A DNA stretch of 9,014 nt from the NCBI GenBank assembly GCA_937914815.1, contig CALDMI010000206.1:1-9014 (forward strand), in the 5' to 3' direction. The DNA is from an uncultured Clostridia bacterium. Lineage in GTDB: Bacteria > Bacillota > Clostridia > Oscillospirales > CAG-272. A program made the translations under genes and the position numbers. Below, piece by piece: positions 3,815 to 9,014 of this stretch; position 1 is the first letter of the stretch; each line of letters begins with the position of its first letter. The notes beneath the pieces were generated by a model, which was given only the letters and a program-made list of their open reading frames with translations, ran no database searches and had not been told where the DNA came from.

Positions 3815-6517
3815 TTATGCTCCGACGGCAGTCTTTGCAGCCTTGCCGTAATTGTAGATAGCTATTGCGAGCTCTCTCATAGCCGCCTCGGCGTTTGTAA
3901 GCGCGCCGTTAGCCGGGAAAGCCTTCAGAACCATGTAAACATAGGTATTGACCGAGAGAGAAACCGTTCCGACGGTCTCGCCGTCAGCGTTCTTGGCTAT
4001 GATTGTATACTCCGTGTCATAAGCACTCGGTGCTATGAGGTCGGTATATACATAACCATTTGAAAGGATAGCTTCGGTCTCTTCACCGTCGCCGACCTTT
4101 ACGAAGAACTTAAGCTCCGCGCCGCTCGTATTCTCGAATGAAACGCGTATTCTTATGTTGTTCTCCATACGGACAGCTGCGCCCTTGAATCTGAAGCCCT
4201 CGAGCGTGTTGTCTATCGTGGGCTTGCGCTCCGTCATATCCGCGGGATCTGCGGTTACTGTTCCGTCAAATGCTGTGTCATCATTCTTTTTATTGTCGTA
4301 ATCCGCTGCAGTATTACCGTATGCCGCTATGCTTTCGATAAGAGCCTTCGTGTTGTCGCTAAGCGTTGTGTCTTTCTTTTGATCGTCAAGATAGGTATTT
4401 ATCGAATACTCAAGTGTTGCAATCACGGTGTCGCCGTTCTTGAGCGTTGCCGTAATCTTCTCGTTCATGAGGTGCGGCGCAACATCCTTGAGGGTGAAGC
4501 GATACAGACCGTTTACAAGCTCGCCTGTAACAGTGGTATCCTCGCCCTTGAAGTTGAAGAGCATTGCAAGCGTTGCCGCGTCGTAACCGTTCGGTACAGA
4601 TACATAGAAGTTTACATCTATGTTCTTGTCGATGTCGAGGGTGGCGTTGTCAAATACAGGAACCTCTTCATACTCTATTGCAAGCGATGCTATTTTTCTG
4701 TGTCCTTTTGTGCCATCGATCGTGAATACGACTTCGGTTGCGCTACCTGTCCATGTGCCTGCATTAAAATTACCGCTATCTACTTTTATTTCGTTTCCGT
4801 CATCACTTTTAGAAGAGAAAGTAATGGTTATTTTTGTTATTATTACGCCCTTGTCAAGACCGGTTATAGTCAGCGTGTTACCACCGTACATTCTTATAGC
4901 ATTTCCGTCTGTGTAATATTTCGGCGCATTGCTGTTAGATCCCTTGTCAAATGTAAGCAAAAACTTGTCAAAGGTAAGGTTGCCGGACATATCTTGCTGA
5001 TTGCTGTACCCTTTAGCCGAAAAGTCTATAGTTACCTCTTTGGGTTCATTAATCGTCCGCTTTTCTCCACATACGCTACACTTCTGCGCGAGTTTTCCGT
5101 CCGGAACATCGGTAGCCTCGGTGTCGGTCACCCAATCATGGTCATCTGTGACCGTTTTGCCGCACTCAGTGCAGGAATGTGTGTGACCGTTGCTTCCGGC
5201 AGATTTCCAATCGCCGTAGGTGTGTTCAGCGGAATACTTACCACCAAGACTTGCAAGCGGGCAATTCTCGTCGGTGCAGGTCATTGTGTGACTGTCGTCA
5301 CCGATTTCGTAGATTATATTGCCGTTTTCGTCTCTTGCGGGTACATGCGTATGCTCGCCGAGCGATGTACGGGAATTAAGGACGCAACCGGAATTAAACT
5401 CATATGTGCCACTGTAATTTGTAAGAGTTCCGGTAACGGTTATAATATTTCCGACTTCTACCGAGCTTACCTCGTCTCCGGTTATGTTATAGCACGCTAC
5501 TGTTCGACCGTCTACGGTCATTGTTATTGTGGTTATTCCTTTACTATTAGTTGTTGTATCTGTGACAACACCTGTAAGTCTGTATTCACCGTCGAGTGAC
5601 TCACGAGACTTAAGAGCGTAAAGTGCGTCAACGATTTCCGCAGGAGTCATTTCTTTTGTCGCGCCACAGACGCAAACAAATACATTCGTGCCGTCTTCCT
5701 TAATCTGCGTGAAATCGTTTTTGTATTCATGTGCGGCTTTTACTGTATAACCACATACGGTGCACTCGCCAGTATGCTCATTTGGATCGTCGCTAACCCA
5801 ATCCATAGTGTGGTCTGCGAAATTGATTCCCTCGTTGCAGTTATCATAAGTGCACTTATTATAGTGCTGTGTAGTGTTATGAGACCATTTGTCCATGTCG
5901 TATGTGTGCTTGTCATGCTCAACTGCCGCGGGGGTGTATTTGTAGAGAGCAATATCCTGCTGAACGCTTGCATAGTAGCGGAATCTCATCTGATTTTTTA
6001 CTTTATAGAACTGTAATGTAGGTCCGCCACTTGACTTTATTGTAGCTGTTTTATTGGAAAACGTAATTTTATGACTAAGAGCCTTGTCATCTATTTCGAA
6101 TCCATTTTTAGATGCGGAGCGCCCGATGTATTTGCCATCATTAGTGCCACCTTTGACTCGTATTGAATACTCACTTTCGTTTGTTTCCATTTTGGCAATT
6201 ACAAACTCCACGAGCGTTTCGGTAGTGTCTTTTGCGGTCACCTCTCCGTCAGCAATTGTCACCGTGGTATAACCATTAACGGCGTCCACACCATTGAAGG
6301 CATATCCTTCTGCTCCATTTTCATACACGATGATGTAAGTACCCGACCAATCGGTGGGTGCAGTTGTTACCTTCTTGTATGTTTTCGTTGTGGGTGTTGT
6401 AGCACTCTCGTCCGCTGCCGCTGCCTTGACTCCTGTTACAGGGAGGAGCACTGCGAGGCTCGAGAGAACCATGAGAAGAACAAGCGCGAAGGATGTTATT
6501 CTCTTCTTCATTGTCAT
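3815..6517 (-). CDS. Large secreted multidomain protein with CxxC-rich segments and duplicated C-terminal domain
   Basis: This 900-aa protein has a clear signal peptide: KKR, then a hydrophobic stretch ALVLLMVLSSLAVLLPV, then VKA-AAADE with probable cleavage near residue 32-34. Residues 46-195 form a beta-rich module starting YKKVTTAPTDWSGTYIIVYE. Residues 200-290 and 385-490 hold His/Cys-rich segments with CTVCG, CVCG, CTECG and CSVCG plus two wider Cys pairs (C222/C227, C414/C419). Between them, residues 305-382 look like an OB-fold (YRLTGVVTDT to GTYEFNSGC). Residues 494-618 look like a beta-sandwich. The C-terminus carries two related copies (about 622-740 and 772-895), sharing SINTYL/SVNTYV and AAYG/YNYG. 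No LPXTG, dockerin or catalytic motif is visible, so it is probably a surface or binding protein of unknown ligand. The ATG at 6517 has AGGAG 8 nt upstream; an upstream in-frame ATG at 6571 has none. Confidence 0.85.
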   Translation of the reverse strand: MTMKKRITSFALVLLMVLSSLAVLLPVTGVKAAAADESATTPTTKTYKKVTTAPTDWSGTYIIVYENGAEGYAFNGVDAVNGYTTVTIADGEVTAKDTTETLVEFVIAKMETNESEYSIRVKGGTNDGKYIGRSASKNGFEIDDKALSHKITFSNKTATIKSSGGPTLQFYKVKNQMRFRYYASVQQDIALYKYTPAAVEHDKHTYDMDKWSHNTTQHYNKCTYDNCNEGINFADHTMDWVSDDPNEHTGECTVCGYTVKAAHEYKNDFTQIKEDGTNVFVCVCGATKEMTPAEIVDALYALKSRESLDGEYRLTGVVTDTTTNSKGITTITMTVDGRTVACYNITGDEVSSVEVGNIITVTGTLTNYSGTYEFNSGCVLNSRTSLGEHTHVPARDENGNIIYEIGDDSHTMTCTDENCPLASLGGKYSAEHTYGDWKSAGSNGHTHSCTECGKTVTDDHDWVTDTEATDVPDGKLAQKCSVCGEKRTINEPKEVTIDFSAKGYSNQQDMSGNLTFDKFLLTFDKGSNSNAPKYYTDGNAIRMYGGNTLTITGLDKGVIITKITITFSSKSDDGNEIKVDSGNFNAGTWTGSATEVVFTIDGTKGHRKIASLAIEYEEVPVFDNATLDIDKNIDVNFYVSVPNGYDAATLAMLFNFKGEDTTVTGELVNGLYRFTLKDVAPHLMNEKITATLKNGDTVIATLEYSINTYLDDQKKDTTLSDNTKALIESIAAYGNTAADYDNKKNDDTAFDGTVTADPADMTERKPTIDNTLEGFRFKGAAVRMENNIRIRVSFENTSGAELKFFVKVGDGEETEAILSNGYVYTDLIAPSAYDTEYTIIAKNADGETVGTVSLSVNTYVYMVLKAFPANGALTNAEAAMRELAIAIYNYGKAAKTAVGA

Positions 6518-6632
6518 TGTTTTTTCTCCTTTTTCACGTATTTTATATTTTGATTTTTGGGGACTCAACAAAAAACGGCGGCACCCAGAGAAATATAAAA
6601 AATACTTTTTACCTTTTCTGTATGTCGCCTGG

Positions 6633-6659
6633 TCTCCCCCCGGGCGCGCCCGGGGGAGA
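6633..6659. repeat. Very GC-rich hairpin in the leader of the secreted-protein gene
   Basis: CCCCCGGGCG (6637-6646) pairs perfectly with CGCCCGGGGG (6647-6656). Beyond a one-base bulge, three more pairs extend it to 6633 and 6659. It stands out in AT-rich surroundings about 115 bp before the secreted-protein ATG. There is no T-run after it on either strand, so it is not a normal terminator. Confidence 0.75.
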
Positions 6660-6707
6660 AATTACCTGTTTACCTATTAAATAATATATGCACAAAAATA
6701 TTCTATA

Positions 6708-6734
6708 AATATACTAACATACTTTACCTGACAA
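6708..6734 (-). promoter_or_regulatory. Weak candidate promoter of the secreted-protein operon
   Basis: On the minus strand TTGTCA (6729-6734) is followed after 15 bp by TATATT (6708-6713). The spacing is short and other -10-like hexamers lie nearby, so this is a tentative choice. If right, the leader is about 180 nt and contains the GC-rich hairpin. Confidence 0.3.
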
Positions 6735-6866
6735 ATCAATACGCAAAAACAAAAAAGCAGACAAAATTTTAATCAATGCGATAGTGCAACATTCACAAAG
6801 CGTTCATTTTTTATACAGGGATTTTTTGGGATTTTAATCCCCCTTTACATATAAATTACATGGGGT

Positions 6867-8048
6867 TTACAGGGTCTCCATCATAAGAAAGTCTTTCAGC
6901 TTTATATGCTTTACGGTGCTCGTCGAATAGTCGATATCGTCGTTTGTGATAATGATTTTCTGCGAGAGATTATCTATATTGCGGAAAGCGCTGAACTCCC
7001 TCTGATATGCCTTATCTTCGGCTATGCTATATGCCACCTGCACATAATATTGCTTCGCGCCCTTTACCGCGAGGAAGTCTATTTCTCTTCCGTTGTTGTT
7101 ATAGACATATACCTCATATCCCATGTAGACAAGCTCGTTATAAACTATGTTTTCAAGGTTGTGAGTAATATCAAAACGGTTGTTCAGACAGCGGATAGAA
7201 TTGAATGATACGTCGGCGTCATATATTTTCGGGCGATATGAGAGCTCTTTTTTTGTTTTCGGGGAATACTGTCTGACCGGCTCTATGATGTACGCCTCCT
7301 CAAGGTAGCCGAGATATTTTACAATCGTATTTACCGAGCAGGAGGTGTACTCCTGTTTTATATAGTCGTGGATTGAGGTTGCGGAGAAAATGCGGCTGTT
7401 ACTCCGGAGAATGAAATTTACGAAGCTCTGGAACATCTTCCTGTTCCGTATTTTATACCGCCCGAGCAGGTCATTTATAACTATCGTATCGTCAAGGTCG
7501 TTCAGATATCTGCTCTGCGCCTCCGGGGTATCAAATTCAAATCTTTTCGGAAAGCCGCCCCACACAAGATAATCTGTGACAGACGCCTCTTTCCCGAGCT
7601 CGCGGCAATAGTCTACAATCTCCTTATAAACGAACGGTCTTACCCGGAACGAGACGTATCTTCCGGACAGTTCTTTTGTAAATTCCCCGGACAGGAGCTT
7701 TGAATTTGAGCCGGTGATAAAGAGAGAATAATCATAGAGGCGGAGAGTTTTACAGGCGTCCTGCCAGCCGTCGAGCGTCTGTATCTCGTCAAAGAACAGA
7801 TAACATTTTCCGTCCTTTTTGTTTTCCTCAACATAGGAAATGAGCGCGTCCGCGTCGGTTATATTCGCGGAAACCTTTTTATCCTCGAAATTAAGATAAA
7901 TGATATTATCGGTCTTTTCTCTTATCTCGCCGATTATCTGTTCCATAATGACCGACTTTCCGCACCTGCGTATTCCGGTGATTATTTTTATGAGGTCGGA
8001 CTCGTAAAACGGGCGTACCTCAGCGATATAGTGTTCTCTTCGGATCAT
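6867..8048 (-). CDS. AAA+ ATPase with DUF4143 domain, complete (third copy)
   Basis: This 393-aa protein has Walker A GIRRCGKS (residues 25-32), Walker B YLFFDE (83-88), ITGSN (111-115) and a GR pair (129-130), then a helical linker. The DUF4143 domain contains NLENIVYNELVYMGYEVYVY, then REIDFLAVKG and YYVQVAYSI (residues 297-341). It resembles the partial copy at 3-434 more than the copy at 2162-3352. As in both, the nuclease-like E-x-K is replaced by a Q-containing motif. I chose the ATG at 8048: GGAGG (8057-8061) is 8 nt upstream. The ATG at 8054 is only 2 nt from it, and the longer open frame to 8096 runs through the promoter. The leader is only about 13 nt. It is divergent from the Fic gene and shares its upstream region. 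Confidence 0.92.
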   Translation of the reverse strand: MIRREHYIAEVRPFYESDLIKIITGIRRCGKSVIMEQIIGEIREKTDNIIYLNFEDKKVSANITDADALISYVEENKKDGKCYLFFDEIQTLDGWQDACKTLRLYDYSLFITGSNSKLLSGEFTKELSGRYVSFRVRPFVYKEIVDYCRELGKEASVTDYLVWGGFPKRFEFDTPEAQSRYLNDLDDTIVINDLLGRYKIRNRKMFQSFVNFILRSNSRIFSATSIHDYIKQEYTSCSVNTIVKYLGYLEEAYIIEPVRQYSPKTKKELSYRPKIYDADVSFNSIRCLNNRFDITHNLENIVYNELVYMGYEVYVYNNNGREIDFLAVKGAKQYYVQVAYSIAEDKAYQREFSAFRNIDNLSQKIIITNDDIDYSTSTVKHIKLKDFLMMETL

Positions 8049-8067
8049 TTTCATTACCTCCGATAAT

Positions 8068-8096
8068 ATTATACTGCATAGTTTTGCCGTAGTCAA
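8068..8096 (-). promoter_or_regulatory. Promoter of the third ATPase
   Basis: On the minus strand TTGACT (8091-8096) and a perfect TATAAT (8068-8073) are separated by 17 bp. Transcription would begin near 8061, at the edge of the GGAGG ribosome binding site (8057-8061). Confidence 0.85.
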
Positions 8097-8098
8097 GG

Positions 8099-8166
8099 AT
8101 TTTGTTCACTGCTACTGAAAGATTTTTCGACTTCCTGCAATTTTGTGCAGTAGCAGTGAACAAAAT
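8099..8166. repeat. Perfect 19-bp inverted repeat next to the third ATPase promoter
   Basis: ATTTTGTTCACTGCTACTG (8099-8117) and its exact reverse complement (8148-8166) flank a 30-bp gap. The left arm begins 2 bp from the -35 box of the ATPase. A second, overlapping pairing exists: 8134-8146 with 8160-8172, 12 of 13 bases matching around CTGCAATTTTGT, which competes with the right arm. Both lie upstream of the predicted transcription start sites, so they act, if at all, in DNA: operator, cruciform or recombination site. Confidence 0.8.
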
Positions 8167-8194
8167 TGCAAGTTAGTGCCGCGGTGATATAAAA

Positions 8195-8265
8195 TCTTTA
8201 CTTTTTGGCTTTTCTATCTTTGAAATCTTTACTTTTTGCCTTGATTGTGGTATAATAAGTAAAGA
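8195..8265. promoter_or_regulatory. Three evenly spaced 9-bp sites in the Fic promoter
   Basis: TCTTTACTT occurs at 8195-8203 and 8226-8234, and its exact reverse complement AAGTAAAGA at 8257-8265. Centres are 8199, 8230 and 8261, exactly 31 bp apart. The first two are part of a longer direct repeat, AAATCTTTACTTTTTG (8192-8207, 8223-8238). Site 2 overlaps the -35 and site 3 covers the likely transcription start. This is the layout of cooperative repressor sites on one face of the helix. Confidence 0.7.
8228..8256 (+). promoter_or_regulatory. Promoter of the Fic gene with extended -10
   Basis: TATAAT (8251-8256) is preceded by TGG, giving an extended -10 (TGnTATAAT). A weaker -35, TTTACT (8228-8233), lies 17 bp upstream inside the second 9-bp site. 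Transcription would start near 8263, giving a leader of about 18 nt. Confidence 0.75.
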
Positions 8266-8280
8266 AATCAGGAGGCGGGC

Positions 8281-9006
8281 ATGTATTCTTACGATAACAT
8301 TTTACAAATCCTGCGCGAGGAAAAGCACGCGAAGATTTCCGGCGGGCTCTATCATGAATTACAGGTCAGAATGACCTATAATTCCAACCGCATTGAGGGG
8401 TCAAGACTTACCGAAGATCAGACGAGATTGATTTTTGAAACAAGGACGATTGATGCCGGAGACGGTATTCCCGTTGACGATATTATCGAAACAAGCAATC
8501 ACTTCCGCGCTATTGATTATGTAATCGACAAGGCGACAGAGCCCTTGAGCGAAGAGATTATAAAGCATATTCATTTGCTGTTGAAGCAAGGGACCAGAGA
8601 TTCCTCTCTTGAATGGTTTGCCGTCGGAGATTATAAAAGGCGGGCAAATACCGTCGGAGGAAAAGAAACCTGCAAGCCGGGCGAGGTCCCCAAAGCGATG
8701 GATAAACTCGTTACTGGCTTCAATTCCAAAAGCAATATAACAATCGACGATATTATTGAGCTCCATGCCGATTTTGAATATATTCACCCGTTTCAGGACG
8801 GGAATGGCAGAGTCGGCAGACTTATCGCCCTGAAAGAATGTCTGCGGTTCAATATAATTCCTTTTATTATTGAGGATTCCAAAAAGGCTTTCTACTATCG
8901 AGGGCTCGCCAACTGGAATCAGGAGAAAGGATGGCTCCGGGACACCTGCCTTGACGGGCAGGACACGTTCAAAAGGATTCTCCGGCTTCTTGATATTCAT
9001 GAATAA
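8281..9006 (+). CDS. Fic family protein (AMP-transferase type) with N-terminal inhibitory motif
   Basis: This 241-aa protein carries the complete Fic motif HPFQDGNGRVGR at residues 169-180, with catalytic H169, acidic D173 for metal binding and R177/R180 for nucleotide phosphate. The inhibitory motif (S/T)xxxE(G/N) is present near the N-terminus as SNRIEG (35-40), which places it among self-inhibited Fic proteins (class II arrangement) in which the Glu blocks ATP. The flap region reads GDYKRRANTVGG (116-127). Fic enzymes usually transfer AMP to a Tyr, Ser or Thr hydroxyl of a target protein; the target here is unknown. No separate DNA-binding domain is evident after the Fic core, which is short (about 60 aa). 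AGGAGG (8270-8275) lies 5 nt before the ATG, a strong and unambiguous start. Because it is self-inhibited it needs no separate antitoxin, and none is seen in the window. Confidence 0.92.
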   Translation: MYSYDNILQILREEKHAKISGGLYHELQVRMTYNSNRIEGSRLTEDQTRLIFETRTIDAGDGIPVDDIIETSNHFRAIDYVIDKATEPLSEEIIKHIHLLLKQGTRDSSLEWFAVGDYKRRANTVGGKETCKPGEVPKAMDKLVTGFNSKSNITIDDIIELHADFEYIHPFQDGNGRVGRLIALKECLRFNIIPFIIEDSKKAFYYRGLANWNQEKGWLRDTCLDGQDTFKRILRLLDIHE

Positions 9007-9014
9007 AGATACGG

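Larger units (their letters stand above)
6518..6866. other. AT-rich intergenic region and leader of the secreted-protein gene
   Basis: No gene is supported here. The region is AT-rich apart from the GC hairpin at 6633-6659. A 14-bp inverted repeat GGGATTTTAATCCC lies at 6828-6841, downstream of the third ATPase, but has no T-run on the minus strand and so is not a convincing terminator. Confidence 0.6.

Noticed and set aside
4379..5599. Long plus-strand open frame (406 codons) opposite the secreted protein
   Set aside because: It lies wholly antisense to a well-supported gene with signal peptide and domains, has no ribosome binding site, and its Cys/Tyr/Val-rich product looks like a complement artefact.
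6828..6841. GGGATTTTAATCCC as terminator of the third ATPase
   Set aside because: On the minus strand the stem is followed by A-rich sequence, with no T-run, so it lacks the tail of an intrinsic terminator.
8401..9000. Minus-strand open frame opposite the Fic gene
   Set aside because: It is antisense to a gene with an intact catalytic motif, and no promoter or ribosome binding site supports it.

Overview
The window looks like an accessory stretch of a gut-type Clostridia genome (Oscillospiraceae/Ruminococcaceae-like). Pointers are strong AGGAGG ribosome binding sites, consensus sigma-A promoters, repeated AAA+/DUF4143 ATPases, and a large secreted protein whose C-terminal repeats resemble those of this group. 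This placement comes from gene style only; there is no rRNA or marker gene.

Layout from left to right: (1) positions 1-434, plus strand, hold the C-terminal end of a first AAA+/DUF4143 ATPase, followed by a terminator. (2) Positions 447-558, between convergent genes, hold a regular array of five TGAAATAA/TTATTTCA half-sites with a 52-bp period. (3) Positions 626-1871, minus strand, form a three-gene operon: HigB/Gp49-like toxin, helix-turn-helix antitoxin and SecB-like chaperone. This is the order of a toxin-antitoxin-chaperone (TAC) system. It has a near-perfect consensus promoter with a palindrome between the -35 and -10. (4) Positions 2162-3352, plus strand, hold a second, complete AAA+/DUF4143 ATPase with an inverted repeat in its promoter, bracketed by ~75-bp imperfect direct repeats. 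(5) Positions 3353-3655 hold repeats, hairpins and a terminator. (6) Positions 3656-6517, minus strand, encode a 900-aa secreted multidomain protein and, 18 bp downstream, an unlisted 46-aa peptide with a perfect Shine-Dalgarno. (7) Positions 6867-8048, minus strand, hold a third AAA+/DUF4143 ATPase. (8) Positions 8049-8280 form a divergent promoter region with a perfect 19-bp inverted repeat and three evenly spaced 9-bp sites. (9) Positions 8281-9006, plus strand, hold a Fic AMP-transferase-type protein with an N-terminal inhibitory motif.

In the TAC operon the toxin should be held by the antitoxin, and the antitoxin's long C-terminal tail is probably what the SecB-like protein protects. The ATPases and the Fic gene look like independent single-gene units, each with its own promoter and its own symmetric control sequence. 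I see no integrase, transposase, CRISPR array, tRNA or rRNA. The best leads are the chaperone-addicted TA module, the 52-bp periodic array, the 31-bp-spaced Fic promoter sites, the repeats around the second ATPase and the 46-aa peptide.
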